DNA from: JAZDFC01 sp043808235 | GTDB taxonomy: Bacteria > Bacteroidota > Ignavibacteria > Ignavibacteriales > Melioribacteraceae | DNA length: 41,228 nucleotides | Reading direction: 5' to 3' | NCBI GenBank assembly: GCA_043808235.1 | Contig: JAZDFC010000058.1 | Coordinates: 1-41,228, forward strand | Shown: positions 26,061 through 36,000 of the stretch, one piece after another | Layout: every line of letters begins with the position of its first letter | Numbering within the stretch: the stretch's first letter is position 1 | Position numbers and translations under genes: made by a program | The notes under the pieces: model-generated | Told to the model about the DNA's origin: nothing | Seen by the model: only the letters and a program-made list of their open reading frames with translations | Database searches by the model: none

Positions 26061-26504
26061 ATGAAACTAAATAAAAAGATATTTCTCCTCATATCAACAA
26101 TCATATTAGCATACACATTTGTATCCTCTCAATTTTGTATGGATTGTGCTGAGTATTTATCATTAAAGAAATACGGAAAGATTGTAGAGACTACAATGAC
26201 ATGTTATCCTAAATCAGGATATTATATCTATGGCGTTGGATTTGAAACTGAAAGCGGATATGTATTAATTGAACAGGGTGAATGCAGCACTTACATAGAA
26301 TGTAGAAATATTTATCAGCGTCAAAACATAATTTATTTACCAGATGCCCCCCACGTATTTTCTGAGCTAACAGCATTTTGGGATTATTCACTTATTAGTA
26401 AACTCATTATCTACTTTGTAATATCCGGAATAATATGTTCGATTGTTCCGATATATTTAATTAAACTTATTTTAAAAATAATCTATATGAAGCGAACAAG
26501 GTGA
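26061..26504 (+). CDS. Small exported or membrane protein of unknown function
   Basis: A 147-residue protein. Residues 1-23 are a signal or anchor (FLLISTIILAYTFVSSQ), a soluble domain of about 85 residues carries five cysteines, and a C-terminal transmembrane helix at about 112-140 is followed by a basic tail (YMKRTR). The stretch VGFETESGYVLIEQGEC through IIYLPDAPHVFSEL recalls the DUF3592 pattern, in which an N-terminal strand-rich domain ends with a YxPxxP-like turn; this is a weak resemblance only. There is no clear ribosome site, and a hairpin sits directly upstream. No function is proposed. Confidence 0.55.
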   Translation: MKLNKKIFLLISTIILAYTFVSSQFCMDCAEYLSLKKYGKIVETTMTCYPKSGYYIYGVGFETESGYVLIEQGECSTYIECRNIYQRQNIIYLPDAPHVFSELTAFWDYSLISKLIIYFVISGIICSIVPIYLIKLILKIIYMKRTR

Positions 26505-26640
26505 GATAATATATAAAAACATAAACTCTGTTTAATCTTGCAAAACAATACGCACTGTCGTTCCCTATCAATTGTTGAATAGAATTCTCCCTTTGAATAA
26601 AAAGTTGATTTTAATAAATTGAATCGCAAGTTTACTCAAT

Positions 26641-26652
26641 TACTTGCAAGTA
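26641..26652. promoter_or_regulatory. 12-bp perfect palindrome upstream of sensory cassette 2
   Basis: TACTTGCAAGTA is a perfect palindrome about 130 bp before the binding-protein gene, and the half GCAAGT also occurs nearby at about 26627. This 279-bp gap (26505-26783) otherwise shows nothing I can name. The palindrome is a candidate operator only. Confidence 0.3.
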
Positions 26653-26783
26653 GTGATTTGTGAATTACATTTCTTTGCAGTTTGTGAGAGCGTGAAAGGA
26701 TAATGCAGCGGAAAAATAAATTTATTTTCTGTCATTCTTCGCTTTGAAAATTCATTGGTCGAGAAAACAAGAGGACAAATAAG

Positions 26784-28115
26784 TTGAAAAATGTTATTAA
26801 GAATATCAAAGAATCTCCAATCTGGCTTTTAACAATTATTATATCTGTTATCTCCATCGTGGTTTTTATTTACTTGCCTTTCCAGATCAATCTGTCTTCG
26901 GAGAATACATTAAAGAAAATATACTACGTCGATAACATATCGGAAGCTCATAGAAAAATCATCAATAAATTTAATGCGAAGTATAAAGGCAGCATCGAAG
27001 TCGTGCCGGTGAATCTTCCGTTTAATCACTTTACAACAAACGACAGGAAAGAAATTCTAACACGTTCCTTGCGGAGCCGCAGCGATGGAATAGATGTTTT
27101 CGCTGTTGACCTCATCTGGATACCAAGATTTGCCAAATGGGGATACGTGATGGATAAAAGGAAAATCAGCAGTATACTTAATAACGTTAATCCCACAGCA
27201 CTGAAGGCATGCTATCAGAATGACAGTCTCGTTGCGTTTCCGCACTTCCTCGATATAGGAGTTTTGTATTACCGCAAAGATTTGATAAGACAATTGCCGG
27301 ATGGTGAAATGATCGAACGGAAAATACAAGAGGGTCTAACATGGGATGAATTCATCTCCCTGGGCAAAAGATTTAATCCGGATGAAAATTCTTATTACAT
27401 TTTTACAGGCGGTAATTTCGAAGGAATGATGTGCTGCTTTTATGAGATGGTTCCCGAGAATGAAAGCAATGATGTGTTTAATAATTATCCGATCAATCTT
27501 AATACTCCCCCTATAAAAGCAGGTTTGCAAAGATTAGTTGATTTTATCCACACATACAATTTTTCGCCTTTCGCTGTAACAAAACTTGATGAGTACAACA
27601 GTTATATCTATTCAAATGAAAATAACGCAGTGTTTTTAAGAGGATGGATTGGATATCATAAGCAGTATAAAAGATTTTTACGCGATACTTCGACTGCGGT
27701 GAATATGGAAATTGCACCGCTGCCGCATTTAAAAGATAATATTACATCGAGCGTTTTGGGTGGTTGGTGTTTAATGATTTCAAAATTTTCCAACAATAAA
27801 GAAGAGGCGCTAAAATTTGTTGACTTCATGTTCGAAAAAGAAAACCAGAAAATTCTTTATGAAGATGGCGGAGTTATTCCAACCAACAACGAAGTGTTTG
27901 AAGATAAAGTTTTTGTTAGCGAACATCCCGAACTTGTTCAGATAAAGAAAATGCTGGCGTGGGGTAAGCATCGCCCTTTTCTCGAAAACTATACAAGGAT
28001 TTCGGAAATAATGGCGCTGTATTTTCATAAAGCGTTGAAGAAGGAAATTTCTGTCGAAGAAGCTGTGAATTCTGTTTCGAAGCAGATTAATAGCGAAAAG
28101 GCAATAGTAAAATAA
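26784..28115 (+). CDS. Membrane-anchored sugar-type solute-binding protein, sensory cassette 2
   Basis: A 443-residue paralogue of the protein at 13382. It starts with TTG, which has GAGG 9 bp upstream; no in-frame ATG occurs until well past the membrane segment. Residues 12-33 are hydrophobic with no lipobox cysteine, so the protein is probably held by an uncleaved signal anchor. Conserved blocks shared with its paralogue include SEAHRKIINKFN, FTTNDRKEILTRSLR, DGIDVFAVDLIWIPRFAKW, SVLGGWCLMISKFS and the C-terminal LAWGKHRPFLENYTRISEIMALYFHKAL. No ABC transporter genes are near. The kinase follows 18 bp downstream, so ligand sensing is inferred. Ligand-site residues differ enough that the two proteins may bind different sugars. 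Confidence 0.87.
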   Translation: MKNVIKNIKESPIWLLTIIISVISIVVFIYLPFQINLSSENTLKKIYYVDNISEAHRKIINKFNAKYKGSIEVVPVNLPFNHFTTNDRKEILTRSLRSRSDGIDVFAVDLIWIPRFAKWGYVMDKRKISSILNNVNPTALKACYQNDSLVAFPHFLDIGVLYYRKDLIRQLPDGEMIERKIQEGLTWDEFISLGKRFNPDENSYYIFTGGNFEGMMCCFYEMVPENESNDVFNNYPINLNTPPIKAGLQRLVDFIHTYNFSPFAVTKLDEYNSYIYSNENNAVFLRGWIGYHKQYKRFLRDTSTAVNMEIAPLPHLKDNITSSVLGGWCLMISKFSNNKEEALKFVDFMFEKENQKILYEDGGVIPTNNEVFEDKVFVSEHPELVQIKKMLAWGKHRPFLENYTRISEIMALYFHKALKKEISVEEAVNSVSKQINSEKAIVK

Positions 28116-28133
28116 TGAGGAGAATTTAATAGC

Positions 28134-29606
28134 ATGAGAGCCTTTAAGAAAAATAAATTTATCCGTTTCGGCTGGAGGCATATCCTTATAATTTTTGTAA
28201 CGCTGCTAATTTTTCAGGTTTTTGTTACTACTCTACAGCAGAACACTTTGAGGGATTTATTATCGGATACAATGGATTGGTATAAACAAAATTCTGCCGA
28301 ACAAATAGGGAATCTGACTACCTCTTCATTGGAACTGCTTTTGGAAACTGAATCGAAAGAAAACACTGAGGATAAGATTGAAAGTTCGAGAAATATTATT
28401 CATGCATTAAACTCAATCCTAAAACAGCCAATGATGAAGCGCAGTGTTGAGGCTATGTGTGTGATACTTCCGTACAATGACAGATTCATTGCCGTTGATC
28501 TCGGACAGACATTATATTCTTATTTTTATGACAACCAGGTTGCGGATACTCTCCTCAGCAGCAAATACATCGAATCCGTTACTATGTACGCCGGACTTCA
28601 TAAAAGCATGATCAAGTCGGAATTGATAACGAGCATCCAAGAAGAGCAGAATGTTTTTCATGTATATGTTCCGCTCGTTCCGCACGGCGAGTATGCAGGC
28701 GCGGTTTATTTGAAGATTAGACCTGATGTTTCTTTCATCAGTCACCAGATACTATCGGGTTTTAATAAAACAGTACTTGTATTTTCATCATTGATATTAA
28801 TTGGTTTGCTCGGAATGTTTTACATTTCCACATATACAATTATCGAAAGAGATGAAGCACGCGAACTACTTTACAAGGAAAGGGAGGAACATCTTCAGGA
28901 ACATATCGCACAGAAAAAAGAACATCTTTTTACAAAACGGATTTATCACACGCATCACAAAGCGGAAAAGGTGATGGGATTTATTAATGAGGATGTAGAG
29001 AGAGCGGATGAATCCAATATAAAAGAATTTAAATTTAGGATTGCTAAGTACGCTAATTTTATATCGAGAGTAATTTATGATATGAAATGGTATAACCCGC
29101 CCATTCAAACAATTCGAAATGCAATTTTCAAAACAAATCTTAATGAAGTGTTGAAGTTCATCATTGACAATATCTTTCTCCGTTTATCCTATCCGGTAAA
29201 GAGCATCAATTTTAAATTAAACCTTGACGAGAAGTTGCCGCTTCTATCCGTTAACGAATTTGTTGTGTGGGAAATTATTGAACCGCTGATACAAAATTCA
29301 ATTGATCACTCCGGTGTCGATTCCTTGTTAGTCACTATTAGTACAAATTGCAATTCCGAAGAAGCTTTTTCAACACTTATCATCGAAGATAATGGGCTGG
29401 GAATTCGGCCGGATTTACTTGACAAAAATGAATTCGGGATAAAGCGAATCTTCCTCGAAAATATTTCGACAAAAGAAGAAGATGAAAACTGCGGATATGG
29501 GTGTTATCTTGCTTATGAAATTTCTAAAAGATGCGGTTGGGAAATAGACGCAGGCAATATTGAAAGTGGTGGAAGCAGATTTACTTTGTCTATTAAACAT
29601 AGATGA
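28134..29606 (+). CDS. Membrane histidine kinase with atypical H-box, sensory cassette 2
   Basis: A 490-residue paralogue of the kinase at 14712. Transmembrane helices lie at about 17-36 and 213-234 and flank a periplasmic sensor region of about 175 residues; a coiled coil follows with no HAMP. The motif LFTKRIYHTHHKAEKVMGFI is almost identical to its paralogue (H272, H274 and H275 as candidates), as is NFISRVIYDMKWY downstream. The ATPase domain has EPLIQNSIDH (N388), DNGLGI (419-424) and GYGCYLAYE. The C-terminus has only three cysteines (453, 457, 467), unlike cassette 1. GAGG lies about 13 bp before the ATG, a long spacing. Its presumed partners are the binding protein upstream and the regulator downstream. 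Confidence 0.85.
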   Translation: MRAFKKNKFIRFGWRHILIIFVTLLIFQVFVTTLQQNTLRDLLSDTMDWYKQNSAEQIGNLTTSSLELLLETESKENTEDKIESSRNIIHALNSILKQPMMKRSVEAMCVILPYNDRFIAVDLGQTLYSYFYDNQVADTLLSSKYIESVTMYAGLHKSMIKSELITSIQEEQNVFHVYVPLVPHGEYAGAVYLKIRPDVSFISHQILSGFNKTVLVFSSLILIGLLGMFYISTYTIIERDEARELLYKEREEHLQEHIAQKKEHLFTKRIYHTHHKAEKVMGFINEDVERADESNIKEFKFRIAKYANFISRVIYDMKWYNPPIQTIRNAIFKTNLNEVLKFIIDNIFLRLSYPVKSINFKLNLDEKLPLLSVNEFVVWEIIEPLIQNSIDHSGVDSLLVTISTNCNSEEAFSTLIIEDNGLGIRPDLLDKNEFGIKRIFLENISTKEEDENCGYGCYLAYEISKRCGWEIDAGNIESGGSRFTLSIKHR

Positions 29607-29672
29607 AGAAAAATAGGTAAATTTGATGCAGCGATATTTGCGACAATTATTTCTAAATAACCGGGTGATTAA

Positions 29673-31121
29673 ATGCAATTTGACAATCCGATAAACCTAT
29701 TACTAATCGAAGATGAATCGTATGATGTTAACCGTGTTAAACGGACGTTGGAACCGTTCAACGATAGATTGATCATAAAAAAAGTTGTAGCCGACGGGCA
29801 ATCGGCAATTGATTTGTTGACTGAAAACGCAAATGATTACGATGTGATAATAATGGATTACCAGATTATGGGGCCGCTCTCCGGCGAGAAATTAATCCGG
29901 AAAATAAAAACCATAGATCCGTTTATTCAAATAATTGTAATTACGAAAATGACAATAAACGTGACTGATTTTGAACTTGCGAATAAACTCATCGAAGCCG
30001 GGGCAATGTGGTTTTGCACTAAATATCCTTCCGATATAAAAGAATATATATATCAACCGACCGATTTGCTGTTGTCAATTCTGAATGCATATGAGAAGAA
30101 ACGGTTGAGCATGGAGAGATCCAAATCGAACAGCCAGTTGAACCAGTCAATTAACATAACGCTTGACAATAAAAAAATAATCGGCGAGTCGCCTGTAATC
30201 AAAAGTCTCATCCGTCAGATAGAAAGGGCAGCGCAGCAAGATGCAACCGTTTTAATAACAGGATCGTCCGGCACAGGCAAAGAATTAATTGCAACGCACA
30301 TTCATTACCTAAGCAAAAGGAAATACGATAACTTAGTAACGGTGAATGCCGGCAGCATCCCGTCGGAATTAGTTGAGAGTGAATTATTCGGTTTTGTAAA
30401 AGGATCTTTTACCGGTGCAGTGGGACCTAAAAAAGGATTGTTCGAGGTTGCCAATAATGGGACAATATTCCTCGATGAAATAAGCGAACTGCCGATGTCT
30501 TCGCAAGTAAAATTACTTCGTGTTCTGCAGGAAGGCGAGCTTGATAAAATAGGACGTACGGAAAAAATTAAAGTGGATGTTAGAATTATCGCAGCAACAA
30601 ACATCGATCTCGATAAAGCCGTAGAGGAAAAGAAATTCCGCGAGGATTTATTTTACCGGTTGAATGTGATTAACATTTATGCGCCAACATTACGGGAGCG
30701 AATTGAAGATATTCCGATTCTTGCTCAATACTTTATTCGGAAATACGGTAAGCAGATGTCGATAAATGTTCCCGAATTAAAAAATGATGCGGTGGAGATA
30801 ATTCAGAATTACGATTGGCCGGGGAATGTAAGGCAGCTTCAAAATGTAATTCAGAGGTTACTAATATCATGCGAAGATGAAATTAGTAAAGATGATGTGC
30901 AAAATATTTTGAAACCGAAAACAACCGGTTCGATCGCCGGTCCCGAATTTTGGTTCGGAGATAAAATTCTTACCTGGAAGGAGATGGAATATATCTTCCG
31001 ATGTAAATATTTCAGTCATGTAAAGAATAAAACCAAATCGGAATCCGAAGCGGCAAGACAGCTCGGAATTGCACCCCCAAACTTTTATAGGATGTGCAAT
31101 AAACTCGGAATAAAGAATTAA
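29673..31121 (+). CDS. NtrC-family sigma-54-dependent response regulator, sensory cassette 2
   Basis: A 482-residue paralogue of the regulator at 16205, with key residues at the same numbers: E13/D14, phosphoacceptor D62 (IIMDYQ), T91 and K117 in the receiver; Walker A GSSGTGK (197-203), GSFTGA loop (244-249) and Walker B FLDE ending at 269 in the AAA+ domain. WPGNVRQL and a Fis-type helix-turn-helix (SEAARQLGIAPPNFYRMCNKLG) complete it. The recognition helix NFYRMC is identical in both regulators, so their sites may overlap. It follows the kinase by 66 bp with GGGTGA upstream. The symporter gene immediately downstream has a good sigma-54 promoter, its likely target. Confidence 0.93.
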   Translation: MQFDNPINLLLIEDESYDVNRVKRTLEPFNDRLIIKKVVADGQSAIDLLTENANDYDVIIMDYQIMGPLSGEKLIRKIKTIDPFIQIIVITKMTINVTDFELANKLIEAGAMWFCTKYPSDIKEYIYQPTDLLLSILNAYEKKRLSMERSKSNSQLNQSINITLDNKKIIGESPVIKSLIRQIERAAQQDATVLITGSSGTGKELIATHIHYLSKRKYDNLVTVNAGSIPSELVESELFGFVKGSFTGAVGPKKGLFEVANNGTIFLDEISELPMSSQVKLLRVLQEGELDKIGRTEKIKVDVRIIAATNIDLDKAVEEKKFREDLFYRLNVINIYAPTLRERIEDIPILAQYFIRKYGKQMSINVPELKNDAVEIIQNYDWPGNVRQLQNVIQRLLISCEDEISKDDVQNILKPKTTGSIAGPEFWFGDKILTWKEMEYIFRCKYFSHVKNKTKSESEAARQLGIAPPNFYRMCNKLGIKN

Positions 31122-31133
31122 ATTATTCCATTA

Positions 31134-31170
31134 GAAATCCCGAAAAATTGTTGATTTTCAATTCGATTTC
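31134..31170. promoter_or_regulatory. Imperfect dyad, candidate upstream activator site or regulator-gene 3' hairpin
   Basis: GAAATC, CGAA and ATTG on the left pair with CAAT, TTCG and GATTTC on the right, with small bulges. Its centre is about 34 bp from that of the perfect dyad at 31177-31195. It may be a second activator site or a weak 3' hairpin for the regulator gene. Confidence 0.3.
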
Positions 31171-31176
31171 CAGGAT

Positions 31177-31195
31177 TTATATCATTATGATATAA
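31177..31195. promoter_or_regulatory. Candidate enhancer site (perfect dyad) for the sigma-54 activator
   Basis: TTATATCATTATGATATAA is a perfect 9-bp dyad around one central base. Its centre (31186) lies about 115 bp upstream of the -12 element at 31301, the usual distance for an NtrC-type activator site. A related half site, TGATATA (17695-17701), lies about 105 bp before the GPH symporter start. Binding by the neighbouring regulators is inferred. Confidence 0.45.
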
Positions 31196-31287
31196 GTACC
31201 AGAAACCAATTATATCTTTTTAATATAGCGCTCACCGCAAACCCCGCAAAAAACATCGCAATAAAGGTTTCCGATATCTTTTTATGC

Positions 31288-31303
31288 TGGTATAATGATT
31301 GCT
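31288..31303 (+). promoter_or_regulatory. Sigma-54 (-24/-12) promoter for the SSS symporter gene
   Basis: TGGTATAATGATTGCT keeps the invariant GG and GC with exactly 10 bp between them and matches the TTGCT part of the -12 consensus; the -24 part is TGGTAT against TGGCAC. Transcription would begin around 31314, leaving a leader of about 45 nt with AAGGGA 7 bp before the TTG start at 31359. It lies directly after a sigma-54 activator gene. Confidence 0.72.
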
Positions 31304-31358
31304 AAATATATATGCCTCATTATGTGTAATAATAAAAAACTATTTAAGGGATACATAT

Positions 31359-32840
31359 TTGTTTGATTTCTCTACAATGGGTGTCTTCCTGTATTTTCTG
31401 TACCCAATACTCCTTATATCAATCAGTATATATGTATCCCTTACTAAAGAAACTACGCTGGAAAGTTATTTTTTTGCAGATAGAAATACACATTGGTTTG
31501 TTTTGGGAATATCATTTTTAACATCGACTTTTTTTAGCCCGTACCTTTTCGGATTGTCCTTCGACGGATCCGTTTCGGGATTCCCGTTTATTTATGCTGC
31601 TATTTCGATAATTTCATTACTTATTCTTGGCTGGTATATCGCTCCTGTCTTTCAGAGATTGAAAATCAATACGTTACCGGAATATTTTGAAAAAAGATTC
31701 AATCGTTCGTGCAAATATTTCATCTCATCGCTTTATGTCTTTTCCAATATGTTTTTCAGATTGCTCGTCATTTTAATTGCAGGTAATATTCTTATAAATT
31801 TTGTTACCGGTGTAGATGCATATTTCTCCCTTTTGTTCTTCATGGTTATTACAAGTATTTATTTAATTATCGGAGGTCTGCAGGCGGAGATATATGTCGG
31901 TATAATTCAAATCGTTTTTATTGCAGTTGTCTCTATTAGTCTATTCGTTTGGTTATTAAGCCAGAACGGAGGACTTGGCGAAGGAGTATCGAATTTTTCA
32001 TTCCTTTCCTACCACGAATCAACTACAAAGTCCTTTTTTTCTATACCAGAAATAGTAATCGGGATACCGATTTTGGCATTTTGGTTTTATTGCACAGATC
32101 AAGTAATTATTCAAAAAGTACTTAGCGCCGGAAGCTCAAAGTCTATTCGAAAGGCATCAGTCGTTAGTGGATTGTTTCAATTTATTCCGTTGCTTGTTTT
32201 TATTTTACCTGGTATCACTCTTACTGCTTTATCTCCAAATCTAATTTCGGATCAGCAAACCTTGGCAATTTTTGGCGGTGGTTTTTTACCTCAAATATTT
32301 CAAGGCGGTTTATTTATTACTATTGCCGCAATACTAATTGCATCCTTTGCCGGTTTATTTAATAGCACTACAATTCTAATTACTTTTGATTTTTACAGAA
32401 GCATTAAACCGGAAGCTTCAGATAGGAAACTCGTTCTTGTTGGCAGATTAACAATTATGATTCTGCTCTGTTGCTCGATATTATTAGTCCCGTTATCTCA
32501 GAGTTTAACATTAGAGCTGGGCATAACGCTTTTGAAGTCATTCTCTTTCATGATTGCATTAGTGGTCGCTGTTTTTTTAGTCGGGTTATTAAATAAAAAA
32601 ATTGATGCAGTAAGCGCATTGATAACTCTCATTACCATAACCGTAATTATTTTGTGCAGAACATTATTAAGTATTTTTTACGTTGATGATCAGAGTAAGG
32701 GCAGTTTTCTAAATTGGTTTATAAATTCCTCATTTATTGAATTTGTAATCGTTGTTTTTCTGCTTTCAGTACTCTGCCTTTTTGTTTTTCAAAAATTGGA
32801 TTTAAAAGGAGATAAAAAAAAATCTTTTGCAAACGCTTAA
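31359..32840 (+). CDS. SSS-family sodium/solute symporter (SGLT-like)
   Basis: A 493-residue inner-membrane protein with about 13 hydrophobic helices. The TTG start at 31359 has AAGGGA 7 bp upstream; a TTG 60 bp earlier would overlap the -12 promoter element and add an N-terminus not typical of the family. Family features include ESYFFADRNTHWFVLGISFLTS near the first helices, INTLPEYFEKRFNRSCKYF, and FWFYCTDQVIIQKVLSA, the sugar-transporter version of the SGLT signature. ASFAGLFNSTTILITFDFYR matches the sodium-site region of later helices. It should take up a sugar or related small solute with Na+. It is the transporter linked to sensory cassette 2, as the GPH symporter is to cassette 1. Confidence 0.9.
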   Translation: MFDFSTMGVFLYFLYPILLISISIYVSLTKETTLESYFFADRNTHWFVLGISFLTSTFFSPYLFGLSFDGSVSGFPFIYAAISIISLLILGWYIAPVFQRLKINTLPEYFEKRFNRSCKYFISSLYVFSNMFFRLLVILIAGNILINFVTGVDAYFSLLFFMVITSIYLIIGGLQAEIYVGIIQIVFIAVVSISLFVWLLSQNGGLGEGVSNFSFLSYHESTTKSFFSIPEIVIGIPILAFWFYCTDQVIIQKVLSAGSSKSIRKASVVSGLFQFIPLLVFILPGITLTALSPNLISDQQTLAIFGGGFLPQIFQGGLFITIAAILIASFAGLFNSTTILITFDFYRSIKPEASDRKLVLVGRLTIMILLCCSILLVPLSQSLTLELGITLLKSFSFMIALVVAVFLVGLLNKKIDAVSALITLITITVIILCRTLLSIFYVDDQSKGSFLNWFINSSFIEFVIVVFLLSVLCLFVFQKLDLKGDKKKSFANA

Positions 32841-33000
32841 TGGAGCTGTTACTTAAAGCAAAAGATATTTACACTATAGTTGTACAACAATTTTTTTAAT
32901 GATGTAATAGCTAACAAGGCTCTTATTAATCTTTCTGATAAATGGAATGTTAATACAAAATCAGAAAATAGTATTAAAAAATCTAACAAGGAGAAACTAT

Positions 33001-36000
33001 ATGTCATCGGGTAATTACCGCGTGTTAGCTTTGAGTATGATAATTATTCTGCTCAAAGTAAGCATGATATTTGCAGGAACAACAGGCAAAATCGCCGGTC
33101 GAGTAACCGACAGAGACACCGGTGAACCGCTTTTTGGAGTCAATGTTATCGTACTGGGAACTAACCTGGGTGCAGCTACCGACTTCGACGGTTATTATGC
33201 CATTTTAAATGTACCTCCTGGGGTACAAAAATTATCGGTCAGCATGATCGGTTATTCAACCGTGATTGTAAACGAAGTTCGCGTTCGCATCGATGAAACT
33301 TCGCCTGTTGATGTTCAGTTAGTATCGCAGGCTTTTGAAACCGGAAGCATCACCGTTGTTGCCGAACGTAATCTTATCAAGCAGGACGTATCCACAAGTG
33401 TTACCGCAGTTCAACCGGATGAAATTCAATCATTGCCTGTCGCTTCAATTAACGAAGTTATCAGTTTGCAAGCTGGTGTTGAAGACGGTTTGATAATTCG
33501 TGGTGGAAAGTCAGACGGAGTTCTATTCCAGATGGATGGAGCTACCATGCGCGATCCGCGAAACAATAAACCAATTTCATCTATTGCACTTAGTTCCATT
33601 CAAGAAGTCTCAATTGAGCGCGGTGGATTTAATGCTGAGTACGGGCAAGTGCGTTCGGGTATTATTAATATCGTTAGCCGAGAAGGTAGTACCACCAATT
33701 ATTATGGCGCTATCCAAACAAGGTATAGCCCGGCAACACCAAAACATTATGGAATTTCTGTTTACGATCCCAACTCTATGTGGAACCGCCCGTATTTGGA
33801 TCCCGAAGTTTGCTGGACAGGTACTGAAAGCGGCGCCTGGAATATTTATGAGCAACGCCAATATCCAAAATTTGAAGGTTGGAATTCGGTATCCGAAGGA
33901 CTTCTTACAGATGATGATCCTACGAATGATCTTTCCCCATCCGCAGCACAGAAAGTTTGGATGTATGAACGTAGAAGGCGACCGGCAATTGAACCTGATT
34001 ATTCGGTTGATGCAAGCTTTGGCGGTCCTGTTCCAATAATTGGAAAAGATTTGGGTAAACTCAGATTCTTTTCAAGTTTTAGATTGGAAAAGGAAATGCT
34101 TCTCATTCCACTCAGCCGCCCCGATTACAAAGAATATACTTTTTCATTTAAAATTAATTCTGATGTAAATGAATCCTCAAAATTGCAATTGATAGCTAAT
34201 ATGGGCAAGACTTTTAATGTTGCCATGAACAGAGACGATGTACAATTTGCAAGCCCGACTTGGGGAATAAACGGTCTTGGTCAACAGTATTGGAGCCCAA
34301 CGAATTACATTCGTACTCCATATCAAATTGCAGAAGTTACAAACGAACAAAGACCGAGCAGAATTTTCTGCGATTCATGGTATAGTCAGGCGGAAGTAAA
34401 TCATTTTACTTTGTCGGGTAAATACACCAGCTTTATTAACTCATCAACATATTACGAAGTAAGTTTTGAGCATGTTGGCCGTCAATATGAAACTGGTCCG
34501 ATAGCTCAAAGAAATTTGACTAAAAACTACGAAGTTGTCCCCGGTTACTTTGTTGACGAAGCTCCGTTTGGATTTGATCCTTCGCCAACTACCGGCTTAA
34601 CCGGAATGTTTTACGGCGGACACTCCTCAACTATTCGTGATTCCAGTAAACTGAATTCATATCTCCTTAAAGGCGATCTCGTAAGCCAGGTAACAAAAGA
34701 ACATATGATTAAGGGAGGAGTTGAAGTATCATATTACGATTTGAATTTGGATTACGGATCGGTGAATTTGTTTTTCAACGATATCAACTATGTTAAAGAA
34801 CAATGGAAGCCTTATCGTGTTTCAGCTTATATCCAGGATAAGATTGAAGCGCTTGGATTTATTGCTAATCTCGGATTAAGAATGGACCTCAGTAATCCAA
34901 ATACAAACTGGGTAAATGCCGATCCGTTTGATGAATCATTCTTCTCATCGGGTTATAGCACCGCAAATATTTATCCCGAAGAAACAACCGAAGTTGACGT
35001 TTCCTTCAGTCCTCGTCTTGGTATTTCGCTTCCAATAACCGAGGATTCAAAATTATATTTCAACTATGGTCACTTTAAACAAATGCCCGCGTACGAAGAA
35101 ATTTTTAGAATTGGCCGCGCTAAATCAGGCAACATGCTTAGTTATGGCAATCCGGGTTTAGTACAGGCTAAAACAGTTTCTTATGAACTGGGATACGATC
35201 ACGTACTTTTAGATGAATACTTAATACAGTTGGCTGCATTCTATAATGATATTACCAATCAACAAGCATATACACAGTATGTTAGCGATAGAAAAGGAAT
35301 TGGATATTTTGTTGCGAACAATAACAGTTATCAGGATATCCGCGGTCTCGAACTAACATTTAAGAAAACACATGGCGATTGGGTACGCGGCTTTGTTAAT
35401 TATACATATCAAATTGTTACATCAGGCGCTTTTGGAAAACAAGTAATTAACGAAGATCCGGGTCAGCAAAAGATACTCGATCAGAATACTTTGGTTTTGT
35501 ATCAACAAAAACCAATACCGCAACCTCGCGCAAACTTAAGTTTAACTTTCTTCTCGCCGGGCGATTTCGGTCCAACATTTCTTGGCATTCAACCTTTTGG
35601 AGATATCTCGGTTGACCTTTTAGCAACCTGGCAATCCGGTGAGTACATAACATATAATCCAAACAATATTCCGCTCCGCGAAATTTATAATAATCTCGAA
35701 GTTGTTGATTATTTCAGCGCGGATATGAGAATTAACAAGTCTTTCGATTTCGAATCCTTTAAGGTTATGCTGTTCGTAGATATCAGTAATTTATTTGATA
35801 TCAAGAGACTTTCGGGCGCCAGTTTTTATGATGGATATGATCAGCAATATTATTTCCAATCGCTACATTTGCCTGAAAGTAAAGCCTACAACAATATTCC
35901 TGGCGAAGACAGAGCCGGCGATGTTAGAAAAGACGGCATTCCTTATCAGCCGATTGAACAATACGGCAACGTAAGTGAAATAGGGAGTCCAAATACTTCC

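Noticed and set aside
31299..31358. Upstream TTG start for the SSS symporter
   Set aside because: It would overlap the -12 promoter element, lacks a ribosome site and adds residues not typical of the family N-terminus.
33500..34039. 179-codon open frame inside the module B receptor gene
   Set aside because: It lies in another frame of a well-supported TonB receptor gene, has no ribosome site, and its translation resembles no protein family.
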